64,000 bases of DNA, taken from NCBI RefSeq assembly GCF_963662255.1, contig NC_085049.1, positions 55,785,158 through 55,849,157 on the forward strand, in the 5' to 3' direction. Position numbers and translations under genes: made by a program. The stretch is from Cinclus cinclus (taxonomy: Eukaryota; Chordata; Aves; Passeriformes; Cinclidae). Under the pieces are notes generated by a model. That model was not told where the DNA came from and ran no database searches. It saw nothing but the letters and a program-made list of their open reading frames with translations. Below are positions 39,331 to 52,300 of the stretch, piece after piece (position 1 is the first letter of the stretch; each line of letters begins with the position of its first letter).

Positions 39331-40354
39331 ACTGTCCTGCAAACACACTTAAGCAGAATCACACAGTAATCCTGTCTCCTGAACAGGAGAACATTTTCGT
39401 ATCTACAGCTCAGTCAGACTTGGCACAGATCTCTACTATGGGGTCTGTCCTATTTCTTAATTGTTTCTACTTCTGCTGATTAGATGACTTCCTGCCTATA
39501 TGACACAAGGACAAAAAAATGGATGTCTTTCCATTTTCATGGGGTTTAAATCTTAGATGCATTTTTGTCTCCAGTTCTTTGTGCATTTGGATTGAATATA
39601 TCTGGATAGACTCAAGATTTCTACACCTTCGGGACCCAGGACTCTTTCCCAGGTGCCTTTAGATATCTCAGTCAAATGCTGCTTTCCACACAAGCTTCTT
39701 TTCTCTTCCCCAGTCAGTAGGTTCCAAGGAGCCCCACAGAGAAGGAAAGACAGCACTGAGAATCCCAAATGCTGTAGCTGTAGCACCTGTGCTTTCTTTG
39801 TGTATATTGCTGGGGAATGGCTGCCCGCTCTATAAGTCAACGTTGGGCTTGGAGCAGAAGTTCAGAAACACCTTGCAATATCCTCCCAGTGCAACTACAT
39901 GCTCAGCACTACCAGTAAAACAGAGAGTTATATTTTCAGAAAAGAGCTGCAACAATTTATTTGTGCTGAGACTTCTTTTCCATGGGGTGTGTTTACTCAA
40001 ATAAAGCAATGTGTGAAATTCAACAGACACAGAACCTCAGAGAAGTCTTCTGTCTGCTCTTATTAAAGAGAGAAGGAAAACACCCAAGGATCCTTTACTG
40101 TAGCAAAAGTTAAAAAGATCAACAGGAACCACTGTGGGTGGATGAAGCCTCTACATTTTAAGGACTTCTGACATATCTTTAAGTCCTCCAGCCTTTCAAA
40201 TCATTGCTAGGCAAGGAAGATCACTGTGGTCACTAAACAGATAGATACTGTTCTAGATTATGCACTGCCAGTTGTTAAGAAGGAGAAAACCCAAACCAAA
40301 ACACCTTCTGCTTCAAGGAAGGAGAAAAAAAACCACATGACCTTCTGACCTTCC

Positions 40355-40373
40355 TTTTTTTTTTTTTTTTTTT
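40355..40373. repeat. Poly-T tract (T19)
   Basis: Uninterrupted T19, the longest homopolymer seen in the window. No retrogene or LINE body is recognisable beside it. Confidence 0.95.
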
Positions 40374-41620
40374 AGATTTTATAGAAGTGAGGGCAGAACA
40401 GCCCCTTACCCTCTTAAGAAAAAACCCTCAGAATTTAATACATACATCCCATGTAAAAAATAAAGAAAAAAATCAAATCTTGAGACTATCAGTTAGGAAA
40501 AATACAATCTTACCTCTGCAAAAGGGAGAGATTCATATGAAAGTAGAACCACCACACTTTTCCATATTCCTTCCATGTTGTGTGAGTTGAGGGTTGATTT
40601 GTTTGCAGTATTTAAAGCTCCTTTTTAATGAGTTGTGTGAAATCTGGCAGACACATAACCTCTTTGAACTACAAAGCATTTCCTGCATAAACGAAGGAAG
40701 AAAGAAAGACAAGAATTAATTTATTACAGCACATTAATTACTGAATGAAATAAAAGTTCAAATAATCAGCAGAAACCACAAGGGTGAGGTAAAGGTGAGA
40801 GAGAAGATAAAATATGCACATTCTGCTTTGGTGATGGCTGAAATGGGCCCCATTACTACCAAACAAAAATATAAGAAAAGCAGCTGGAGTCAGTTATTGC
40901 AGAAAAAAGGAATTATATTGAGACAATTTTTAAAAGAAAAGAAAATAACTTCTTTTCTTTTGGTATAAAACTATTCCAACCTTACACAAAGGAAATAAAA
41001 TAAAGACAGATCAACCATGGCTAGCAAGAGTGGATGGATATACAGAACTGCACAGCTGGTTCCAAGACAGGTATGTCACAAGTGAAAAGTGCACCTGCAG
41101 ATGCAGACTTGGAGGAAATTTTGCCATCAAGAGTGGGATTAAAGAACTAAAAAATAAAAGCCAAAAAACCCTGTGAAACTCTTCCCCCTGAAATGAGGCT
41201 CTCAAATGGTATGTTGCAACACTGTTTGCACATGCATGGGCAGGAGGTGTGTGTTTGTGCTTAAATAAAGAAGGTACACGACAGAGGGAAGTGATGAAAA
41301 TGTGACTTCTACAGGATAGAAAGTGAACACAAGTATTTGTTTGCCGTGCACGCACAGGTGGAGTTGATGTTCTTCTCTTGCACTGGAATACCTCCTAGAG
41401 GCAAAGCAGCAGGGAACAGCATCCTGCACATCCAAGCATCCCAGCATTCAGCAAATCCAAAGATCTCCACTTAGAAAAGAGAGAACAACAGTCTTGCCCA
41501 CAGCCCAGCATCCTCAATCTTGCATTCACTGCCTGTTGCCACAGCTCTGAGACCAGAGGACACTGCATTGTCTTGGGTTGCAATACAGGATGTAACCAAA
41601 AGTGTGTATTCTAGCACCAT

Positions 41621-41770
41621 CTGTTGAAACCAGGCGGGCAGTGACCTTTAAGTCCATGAGAGATATTCTCTGCTAATGGGCCAGCTGTTAAAACCAGGTG
41701 GGGCAGTCATGTTTATCTTTTCCAGAACCCATCCTTCCTCCAGGAGATATCTTCTGCTAATGGACCACTG
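41621..41770 (+). repeat. Diverged direct duplication in the LTR U3 region
   Basis: CTGTTGAAACCAGGCGGGCAG at 41621 recurs as CTGTTAAAACCAGGTGGGGC at 41685. The following block, with GAGATATTCTCTGCTAATGG near 41659, recurs as GAGATATCTTCTGCTAATGG near 41742. The offsets are about 64 and 83 bp, so the copies differ by indels. Repeated U3 blocks are often enhancer duplications in retroviral LTRs; that role is inferred here. Confidence 0.7.
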
Positions 41771-41860
41771 AGTCTCACATTTATGCACGACTGATAAAAT
41801 TACATCATCCCACTGGGAGATGCTCCAGCCAGGGGGAGGAGCCAAGCCTTTCCTACCTAG

Positions 41861-41867
41861 ATTAAAA
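41861..41867 (+). promoter_or_regulatory. TATA-like box in the solo LTR
   Basis: ATTAAAA sits about 290 bp into the LTR, downstream of the duplicated U3 block and a GGGGGAGGAG purine stretch. That placement suits the LTR core promoter. No activity can be inferred from sequence alone. Confidence 0.4.
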
Positions 41868-42147
41868 CTGAGATTTGGAACGCCAAAGCAGCCTTTTTTT
41901 CCACTGGATTCCAGGGGAAAACTGGACCTTTCCACATCATCTCTGGACCTTCAGAGGAAAACTGCACCCTTCTACAGGAGCACTACTTCAACTGGACCAC
42001 ATCTGTCACTGCAGGAGGACTGCAGCCACCATTTAATGGGACAGCTACCAACACCCTGACTGACTGACAGGGTATCAGGTTGTATTCTGACTCTATCAGT
42101 GTTTTGGATTGCTCTTTGTAATACTGTATTTCTATTTTAATTTTCCT

Positions 42148-42153
42148 AGTAAA
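42148..42153 (+). terminator. Possible poly(A) signal in the solo LTR
   Basis: AGTAAA is a known variant of AATAAA. It lies in an AT-rich stretch about 150 bp from the LTR end, where the R/U5 boundary would be expected, with a TTGTCTGAG stretch downstream. It acts on the plus strand, so it would not terminate SYN3 transcripts. Confidence 0.4.
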
Positions 42154-45100
42154 GAACTGTTATTCCCATTTCCTATATCATTGTCTGAGAGCCCCTTAAT
42201 TTCAAAATTACAATAATTTGGAGGGAGGGGGTTTACATTCTCCATGTCAAAGAGAGGCTCCTGCCTTTCTTAGCAGACACCTGTCTTTCAAACCAAGACA
42301 ACCTCATATATGATGTACTACATACAGGGCACTGACAAGCCTTGGTAGCTGTGCCCTGTCCTGGCTGATGACCAGGAAGAACTCACTCAGTGCTACTTTT
42401 CACCTTTTCATTTAAAGGTTTACTGGGAACAAGCCATAATACTGAGTTTGGGCTATGAAATTGCTGACTATATACTTGCAGGATTAGCTAGCAACAAAGA
42501 ATTTTGCAGAATCCAGTGCTGGAATAGTGATTGTCTTCTTTAGTTTCCTGTAAGATTGTCTGCAAATCTTTTCACTAGAAGCAAGAAGAATATCTGTGCT
42601 CTTTCTTGCATTTACGTGGTTCTAGGTTTCCTCAAAAGAAATATGGTTTTACATTGAGATGCGGGTGATGAAGATTCATCATTTAGATGTGAACCCACAG
42701 AACACAAAGCAGAGCTACAGGTGGAAGCTCAGATGTCCTGCAATGCTCCTAACATTGCACTCTGTGTGAACAGTCAACACAGAGAGTCACGTTGTGGAGA
42801 ATGCCTTTGGAACTTGGTTCTGGATATCCCACAAGACCACGTGGAATACAAATTTCTTGCTCTGAGAAATAAAGGATGACATGAGACTGTTAACTGCAAA
42901 AGGAAGTGAATCAACTAAATGCAAGACTGAGATCTCAGAGGGTAAAAACAAGGCATACTGAGAGCAGGCTTGCTCTGAAGGGGACCACGTCTTCATTCCT
43001 CCTGCTTGGCCAGTACAGGACACCTCAAAGACCACACAGAGAAATCCTGAGCTGCAGGGACAGCCTAAGGAACCCCAACATCCTCGGCAGTGCTCGCCCA
43101 AGCGTGTGTGAGGACAGCATTTCCTGGAATTGGAGTGCTGCTCCCTTCCCTCACAGCTCTCCTTCTCCAAGTGCTGCAGGTTGTTTTGTGACCAGCCTCA
43201 TCCACTGCAGGCTGCACTTGCCTAAGGCTGGACACTCATCTCCCCCTTCTCCCTGCTCCCAGCCTGCTGCTAGTTGTGATGGGATATTTTTCTCCCTATG
43301 TTAGCGTGCTCTCTGCTTCCCTCTCTCCCCAAGCTGGGCCTGTTTCCTCCTTATAAATATTCACGTGGGAGAGCAGATGGCAGGGGGAGTGAATCTCTCA
43401 CTCCTCATACAGACATGAGCCTTTGTCACACAAAGAGGGAACAACACCAACTGCAGAAAAATGCAAGATATTCCAGAGCCTGGTTCTTAGCATCCCCCTA
43501 TTCTCTGTTTCTCTTTCAAGCATGATATATTTTGGGAAGCACCATTCAGTTGTCAGTGTGTATTTATGTCACTGACATCACATCACGCCTTTTCCTCCTC
43601 TCGTTTTAAAATTTTAATTTAGCTGAGAAGACAATTCACAGTGCAACATTTCTCAAAATAAACACAGATTTTCTCATCTCAAGACATAGCTGCAGTTCAG
43701 CAGTCACAATTTGGGATCCCCCATTTTCAAGTCTGCAGTGGAAGCATCTGCGTGGATGTTCCATAATCAGAGCAGGTCAGTTGTACTGGGGTAAGTGGGG
43801 CATGGACAGGACCTTTCTGGCCCGAGGGGAGGACATTTGTACATCCAGCTTGCCTGCAAACTGTGCTAGGATACTCACCAGCCATCCCTGTGCCTGCCTC
43901 AGTGATGAGGGCATTGCTGGGAGTGTTCCCAACAGGCAGATTGTCCAAGCCATGCTGGTTTGTAGCCCAGCAGTATTTATTGTCAGAATTAGGCCACTCC
44001 ATGCCTGTTTGCCTCAGTACCCAGGGAAACTCCTGGACGTGGACAATTTATTAAAATGGATGTAACTGTGCTACAAGTACCTACACAGCTGTCTCAGGTG
44101 TGCTGGCCCAAGTGACCTTTTCATCAGCATGCCAGATTATTGCCGTGGGAATGCAGGTGCAATTATCATTGATAAAACTTCTGTTGCAGTTACCACCATG
44201 ACCAAAATAAAATGCTGGTGAGAATACACATGTACTTTCCCAGCCCTTGCAGTCTGATCAGCTCTAGCTGACAAACCACTGCTAGGACCTAACAGCAAAG
44301 CAGCTATTGTTACCTCATGCATAAAGAACACCAGTGCTTTACATGAAGTCTTTCAAACAAAATTTTGCCTGGTTGGGTCTGTAGCAATAACAAAGTGCAG
44401 TCACCTTTTGATTTATGGTGGTATTCCATGGGTGCCCCAAGAACAGGACAGAGAAGTCATTGGTAAAGGCCACTGGGGTCTGTGCTTTTTTAACTGAAGC
44501 AACAATGCTGTCTTTGACTGCTACACAAGTACTGCCAGACTTCTAGAGTTTTTGCTCTTTTTTAGAAAGTCTGAACTGAAATGACCTCGCAGAAAACTAT
44601 ATGCAATTGAAACAACTTTTCAGAAAGAACGGAGAAGTCAACCAAGTCCAGATTTTAATCTGTAGTTTCAAAAGCTTCTCTCACGCTCTAAATTGAGGTA
44701 ACTACTGAGTTTTAAGTGGGAGAAAGCTTGTGAGAGACAACCTGCCTGATGTTTATCACACTAAAGCAAAAACTCAATTTTATATCAGGAGAATGAGTAA
44801 CAGGGGCCAATGAACTTCCATTCAGCGAATTTATGAGTTTATCAAGAGAAGTAGCACAGAAAATAAGCCACTAAAGAGGAAGGAGGGGGAAAAACACCTT
44901 CATGTGACAAAGCACTATAAGGTACTACCTTGAGACGTAAAAAAAAAAAAAGTAATTAAATCTCTTACTAAAGCAAATGCCTTCTTGCTTCCATTTGTCA
45001 TCAATGATGCTAGACTGTCAAGGTTACACAGACAAAGGAAACTTAAGGCACGTGTTTGCATTATATGTCTCACAAACAAAAGCTTTGGCAGTTTGATGAC

Positions 45101-48100
45101 AAATAAGAAGAATTAGAACATTCTCTGGTTTCATCGTGTGTAATACACAGCGCATATAGCTCCCTTCTAGGATGGCTTCTTCAGCACTACAAAACTTAGA
45201 GTATTGTGGTGCTAACTGTAGCATATCTCAAGTTGGACAGGATCCACAAATGCACCTATCAACTTCTCTTCAACTGGTCCCTGCCATGTGTGATTGAGAT
45301 GTGGCTTTCGCCATGAAACCCGTCAACGAATTTCCTTGTCACAGAAGAAAGTATCAAGGGAGGGCACTCAAAGAGAGTAACCATAAGCAAGGCAAACTGA
45401 ATAATCCTTCACAATTCTACAGGGACGCATGGACTCATCTCAGCCATGTTTTTATATATCATACAATGGTCAACCAATCAATCTGTCAATGAGGAGTCCA
45501 ATCCCCAGAGCCCAAAGCTGCATGATGACTTTCTTAATTGCTTTAAACTCATGCCCTTCCAGCCCAGTTTAGGTTGAGACTTGGCCAAACACCTCAGAGT
45601 GTAACTGTTTTGTTGAATTGGGAATTTAGCCATGGGTAAATGAATTTTTTTTTTTTTTTGGTGTAGGACTGTTGTAAACATAAAACCTGGCCTCAAGCCT
45701 GGCTATTTACTTCAATAAAGACATGGAAGACTATCAACAGCTTTCAGAGTCAACCAGGACACTCCTCTAAGCAGTTTCAAGTTATGTTTACAGAGCAGGG
45801 TCTTGGAAAACCATTATGAAACACTTGTCAAAGGGTTATTCAAGCATTCAAGCTGAATCACATTAGTATCCAAAACAAAGCTTTCCAGTCATATCAGCAT
45901 TTGCTGTTTGTAAAACCAGCAGGCAACCCCATGCCACCCCTCCTTATACTTTTATAACTTGGATTTCCTCCTCCACTCCCAGCTGTTGTTGACTCACTAT
46001 CAGAGGTTTTTTTCCAATTTGCTGTAATTGCTTTATGTTGAGGCTCTATTGATATGCTGAGGATGTGCAAGTGGGGGAATTTCTTGACAACTCTGAGGCT
46101 CCACGTGTCTGTCTGCTGGTAAGCAGGCATGAACAAGTCAGACTGACAGGGGCAAAGAACCAAATCTCAATTTATTTTTACTGAACACCATCTTTCCTAT
46201 GCCAGCAATAATACCACCACCCTTTACCCAGCATGACAAAAGCATTTTAAATGACCACATGAAATTGTTCTAGTTCCTGCCTCTCCCAGGCACTAAGATG
46301 GGCAGAAAAAACAAACACAACAAAGCAGAGTCTAACAGAAGAAAGGGCAGGCTAAACACAGGTTACCCACACAGATGTTTGATCCTGTTAATGGCTGAAA
46401 CTAGCTCTTGCAGCCCAAGCTTCTGTTTAGTCTCCTTTTCCAAGCAGTTTCTGAAGTACTGTAGTTGTCTTCCTGAGGAACTGTGCTGCCATCCCACCCA
46501 CCTCTCACAATAAACATTTTCTCTTCCCTAGGTGATGTGCACTGTCCTTGGGTAGCACAGCCCTGAGCACAGCCACAGCAGCTCTGACTCACTGTGTCCT
46601 TAATACTGACAACTTGAAGGCTACCAAATGTTTATCCCGGCTCACAGCAATGACCAGGGATCTTTAGAAGTCTCACTATTGGTTGATGAAATAGATATTG
46701 TGTTTTTCATGAATCATCTCACATCGTTCACCCAACCAACCTCTTTCCTGATGTCAAATGCCAAGGTTTCCCCAGCCAAGCTTCCAGGCATGAAGGTGAC
46801 AGCACTTCAAATCTTGCTATTCCTCAAGTCTCTGGACTGACTTTGTTGTGTGGATGCAGTCCAGGCTGGGCCTAGCAGAACACACCAAGCACTTGCTTCT
46901 CTTCGTGTCGCACAAAGCTCTTTCATTAGCAGTTCCTGCCATGCAATGTCATTTTGCCATTCAGGGTAAGAACTGTTTGTGAAAACGGATTAGTCCTTTG
47001 ATTTGCAGTGCTCCCAGCACACAAGAAGAGGGATTTGGAAAAACTGAAGGTCTGTGGTGGTTCAAAAAGCAATTTGACGTAAACCTAGGCTTTTGCAAGA
47101 CATTTATTCTCTAGCCATGTAAACTGCATTGCAGCCAGTATAAGAAAAAAACGAAAAGATGAGTGGGTGTAATAAGGCAATTGCAAATGGGGTGTGCAAA
47201 CACAGAAAATGCTTTTATGTTCTAGCTTGAAAGATTTTTATAAGCAGAAATAATGAGGCCTGTCTGAGTTAATATAAAAGGAACACTAAGCCAGTTTGAC
47301 TAGATTACAGAGACGGTCCTGTTAGAGAGCAATGTTGATGCTGAGCAGTGTACTTGCATTACATGGGATATTTTTCCCCCTCCTCATGACATCAAGATTT
47401 GTTGTAACACCCAATAAATTTGATTTTCCTACTGTGACTTAAAGGCTGGAGACTTTGCACTGTTCTGACAGTACAGGGTATCAGGAATTGTTTGGACTTG
47501 TCCCAGTGTAAGCTCATTTTAGGATGTTCTAGCAACAAGTAAACTGACTGTCACTTAACTTTGGCTTATTTTCACTTTAGAGTAGTAACAAAGAGTTTTT
47601 TGTATGTGTTGTGTTGTTTGCACCCTTCCCACCTCTGTGCTATCAGTGACCTGCTCCCCTAATCCTGCACACACAAGGTCTCCTGTGCAGGACTTGTCAC
47701 TGCACTGTCACTCACCAGCCTGTCCTGCAGCGTGCAAGTAACTAGACACAAAGCAGGGAAAGCAAAGAGCCTTGCTGGTGTATAGACACTCTCACAGATG
47801 ACTGCAGAGCCCCTGAGGGTTCCTCTTTGCTCCAAACAGCAACATAGCCCTGCTGCTCTTGCCCTTCCTGCCATCAGCATGGCAGCTGCACTTTGCTGCC
47901 TGCAACACTCAGTACTCAGTACCTTTATTAGTGCCAGCATGCTGGGTGAGCAGCTCAATCCTCTGGCTGCCTAATTCACTTCCTTTAATCCAAACACTTC
48001 AATGGTCACTTTATTTAGTTCAGACCCCTCTAAGTATCTCCTGGCCTGCAAGCCATTTTCAGGTAACAACACAGCTGAAATGCAGTGCTGGCAGAACTTG

Positions 48101-49331
48101 GGCTGTTGCCTTGCTTTGACATCAAAAGGCTTTTGTAACTTGAGTCTGACTGTTTGGGCATCAAGACTACAAGGCAAGACCTATGACAGTACTTGAACAA
48201 GCAAGAACAAGCCAAATGACTGCACGTGGCTGTCTGTGACCAACAACCTCTGATTTTCTGCTAAACACAGAGCATGGCTCCCTTGTGAAGAGCCACTGGC
48301 AGTGCAGGATGTTCCTCAGCTTTTCCTGCACCCAGTCCCCAGAGAACATCACATGGCTACTATGGAAGTGTGAATTCCTGCTGTTCAGGTAAGAGAAGCT
48401 TTAGAAATAACTATTAAAAGAGAGCATGAAAGTGGAACGATTATAAAATAAATGAACAGGAGCCCAAGACTAAGGAAGCGATAGCTATCAACACCATGCA
48501 CCTCTAGCTAAAAGGGAGGAGTAAATAGCCACTGTTTTCTCCTGGAGAGAACCAGAGGACTCTGGCAGCTCATCACACCCTTCTCCCCTCACACACAGTT
48601 TTCTGTATAACATTTTAAAACTGTATTAACGTGGCCTGTCTGTACTACTCTGGATTATGAACGTACAGTATTGTAGCAAAGCCAACAGGTAAGATCAGAC
48701 AGCAGTTAGAACAATTGCCATTGCCATTCTTGTCTGCAACTTTTCTGGTGTGGAGACTGGAGACAGTGGCAAGGTTTGCTCCCATGGCAGAGGGCTGCAG
48801 CACACTGACCAGCTCAGGCTCTCCAGGATACAAGGGTCAGATTTTCACCTTTGTAGCGTTTTCCTTTCCTGACATCTTCCACAAATTCCTTGGACATACA
48901 CCATAGGATTTGGCAGTTTTTGATCTCATTCCAGGAAGAGATCTCGGTCCTTACTCTCTGTCCCAAATAATGTAGCATTTTAATGAATGTTGGATAATCT
49001 CCAGTGTGTTACTGGTATCCTAGATCTGGGGCTTCTATGAAATCCTAAAATCATATTTCAGCCTTGAAAAAAGAAGAATGGTAAACCCTGAAATTATCTA
49101 ACAACTTTTCCTGGTCTGATATTATTAGTTCCAAAGGAGGAGAAATTCTGGAACAATGTGGTTGTAAATGAAATTGTGGAAACAGTTAACCTGGAATTTA
49201 ATCCACAGTTAATCTCTAATTGTCTCCCTATAATTATCATTACAGCACATTAAAAAAATCCTCTTGCTCCCCCCAATCCACTTCAGAGAGTGTGAACCTA
49301 AAAAACCCCACGTATAACCAAAAAAACCCCA

Positions 49332-49392
49332 TGGAATCATATAGTAGTTTGGGCTGGAAGGGAGCTTTAAAGGCTTTCTGCTTCTTCCTGGC
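49332..49392 (-). mobile_element. CR1 LINE remnant (3' tip)
   Basis: GGAATCATATAGTAGTTTGG followed by GCTGGAAGGGAGCTTTAAAG is the reverse complement of the CR1 3' end. The octamer is retained as AATCATATAG. The element is truncated after about 60 bp. Confidence 0.78.
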
Positions 49393-52300
49393 AACAGTCT
49401 TAATCTTGATCCTAGATGGTTTCTGAATTTTCACATGCAATGTGTCAAAACATTAGGAACTTGGGAATTTTTAACAACTGAAATTTAGGTTGAAGCCTCG
49501 ATAGAAGCAACAGTCTTGCATTAACAGTACAGAAAATTCTCAGAAGAGTTTGAAAGGACAATTTTTCAATCTTGTGTATAGGAAGACTTGAAGTGACTAC
49601 CCTTTAATTTTCCTTTGTCGGAATGAAAGATGCAATTTCTGATCAGAAGAATCCAGCATATCTAATTTGAAGACTTTCAGAAAGTGTTTTCTCTCAGTTC
49701 ATTTCTGCCTCTGTGGACCAAGGGAGAGGCTAATTTTTAAACATTTAAGCTTTCCAGGGATGGAAGTTATTTCTGGACCAGCTCTACTGAACATGTTGTG
49801 TGCCACTTGATCTTTTTGTGAGAAAAAAAAAAAAAAGAGCTTTCAAATCACCTTTCAGATACACATTAAAAATACAGCCTAATTCTGCTCTTTGGTCATG
49901 GAGCTTGACATAACACAGAGCTGCCACCAAACTGAGAGGGTTTACATCAGAAATGACAGATGGCAAGATGGTTACCACCTCTATCAACCCTGTCCTGTCA
50001 CTGGTTCTTGAGTCTGAAAGTGCCTGACACAAGGACAGCCCCAGTTTATAACTGTTAAAACTGAAAGGATGTATTTTTCATGTCATTAGAGTGCAACAGT
50101 TGGTAATTTTTCCAGAGGAGGAATTGCAGCAGGCTGCCAGGCAGTCATCAGTTCTGACAGCTATTCGGAGAGTCCCTGTTGCTGCACACCAAATGTCTAA
50201 TCCACAGCTCAGGAAAGAGCTGGAAGGTGAAGGAGCAGCTGACGTGCACAGAACAAGCTGGCATTCCCACAGCATGGCCATTTTTCTAACAGACCTTTAA
50301 CAATCATAAAATATGCCTAGCCATTAGCTGAATTTTCTTGGCTGAGGTTCAGCCAAGATTCAGTCTCACATATGCACTGATGTGAGGTAAGCATATATGT
50401 ACATACATTGAACAACAAATGCTATGGATACTTCAATTAGCCTGAAATATTTAACACGTTTTGGTTTGGAGATTGAAGGGCAATCTCATGATAAAGAAGC
50501 ACAGTAATTTTCTGCCCCTTTCCCCTTTGCAGGTGGGGAAGCAGTGAAGGAGGTCTTTCATAAAAGAGTGGGCAGGGGGACTTAGAGAAGTCTATAGGTT
50601 TGGATAGGGGCTACTAAATGTTAAATCAAAGCCACATCACCATGTCTGACGTGAAGGCTTATTTCAGCCCTGTTGATGAAGTGCTCTGCTACACTCCAAC
50701 GCTTGGTGAGCAGGTTGGAGCTACAGGAGAAGGCAGCCTGCCTAAACAGCAATTGTCCCTTCCCTGACCATCCTGTTCCCTCATGAAGGCAGCACTGCCC
50801 TTAATAGGTCACTGGATCCCTCTCCCATGGAGAAAAAACATCCCTCAGGAAGCAATGTCTTGGCTGTTTGTTGTTTGGGCATGTGTACAGATAACTCTCC
50901 TGCCCCTACCCTCAGAAAGTCTCCACGAGGCTGATCCCTACTGTTCTGAGCCATCTGGATATATCAATTCCAAAGTACTGCAACAGAAAAGCAGTCCATA
51001 ATATAGTAGAAGAAAATATTCAGTGTTAGCTGGGCACCAGGCATAGGGTGAATTAAGTATTCCTCAACAGCTGTACTGTGCCATTTGTACTGTACCTGTA
51101 GGATGTGTGGGCTCTCCTGGCTCCCACTTGAAACAAAACCTCATCGACCAGAGTGTTTTACAGTTAATTTAAAACCCTAATCCATATAAACTCGTGTAGT
51201 TCCCTGCTGTGAGAAAAATGTTAGGCTGAATAGGTCACTTGCTACACCTTAAAGGTCTTCTCACAAAACTAGACTGCAGGGCTCCCACAGCCTTGGTTCA
51301 AGCCCTGCCACTGGCAAGGCAGTCTACAACACTAGGAAGGATAAAATTGCAGCAGCTATTATTTTTCATTCTTCACTTAAAAAAACCACGCACCACCTAA
51401 AACTAGGCTAAGATAGCTTCCCTTGAAGTACAGGGCATTAAATAAACAATGTAAATTGCACGCCCATCTTTGAGGAATTCTGGTAACCAAGAAAGGAGGG
51501 CGAGACAGCTCCTGCAGGTTAGCTCTTACTCTGTTACGTGTCTGAGGCAATTCCTCACCTCCCTTACAGAGAGGAGCATGAACACACCCCAGGCCAACAC
51601 TCTTTGTGGTAGAATTCCACCCAAAAAAAGAGAATTATGAGATTACGCTAATGCAAATGCATCAGTAGGAAAACGGGTCATCTGTTGACTCGCCTACCAT
51701 TTCCCTCACAGCATTTCTGTCACCCTGATTTGCTGCTCTTCTGTCTACAGAAACAAAGGGTAATCCTGTTGTGCAATTACCTCTTTCTCCCATAATTAAT
51801 TTGTTGCTTGAAGGAACAAAGCCAAATGACTTTTAATTTTATTTTGAAATAAACTGTGCTTTGTAAGTTCTTTTGCAGAAATGAGAAAGGAGCTGATTTT
51901 CTTCTGGATTGCATTGTTCTTCCCTAGCATTGTGTGCTATTATATTAGCACAGCATGAAGCTGGCACAAGATATGTGATGCAGTCTCAACTGTAAAATCA
52001 AAAGTGCTTGGTTAGAAGAATAAAGGATATTGCCTCCGCCCCCTCTATCCAGAATATTCAGGGAAGATGAAAAGCATAGCTTGGCTATGCTTTTTAAATT
52101 GTCATTAAAACACACAGATATGTTCAACAGCAAATTCGTTTTGACTGAAGCTAAATGCCTAACTAATTCTGTAGGCTGAGATAAGAAGCGAAAAATCTAA
52201 AAAAAATTTATTATGTCAGTTTTAACATGACATATATTGTACTTTCTTTTCCTGGACCAGAAGCAGCTCACAGGCATCACTTTAGAGTTCTCATCAACCA

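Larger units (their letters stand above)
28360..41568 (-). other. Upstream SYN3 intron, segment 3: no exon seen
   Basis: It contains one CR1 copy (34512-34926), one G-quadruplex motif (38335-38364), a 10-bp duplication (39311-39330) and a long poly-T tract (40355-40373). The open frame at 28799-29323 (174 codons) crosses a poly-T tract read as Phe repeats and resembles no known protein, so it is not called. Confidence 0.65.
41569..42300 (+). mobile_element. Solo LTR of an avian endogenous retrovirus
   Basis: A 732-bp block begins TGTCTTGGGTTG and ends CAAACCAAGACA. These are inverted terminal repeats matching at 11 of 12 positions, with the retroviral TG...CA ends. Inside are a TATA-like ATTAAAA at 41861-41867 and an AGTAAA poly(A)-signal variant at 42148-42153, in the right order for U3-R-U5 on the plus strand. 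The first 200 bp carry a diverged internal duplication. No gag, pol or env sequence lies on either side, so this is a solo LTR left by recombination. It is antisense to SYN3. I recognise the terminal type from passerine LTRs by memory, but cannot name the family or class. No target-site duplication is visible: the flanks are TGCAT on the left and ACCTC on the right. Confidence 0.82.

Noticed and set aside
41820..42059. Plus-strand open frame inside the LTR
   Set aside because: It lies wholly within the solo LTR around the predicted R region, which does not encode protein in most retroviruses. It resembles no known product.
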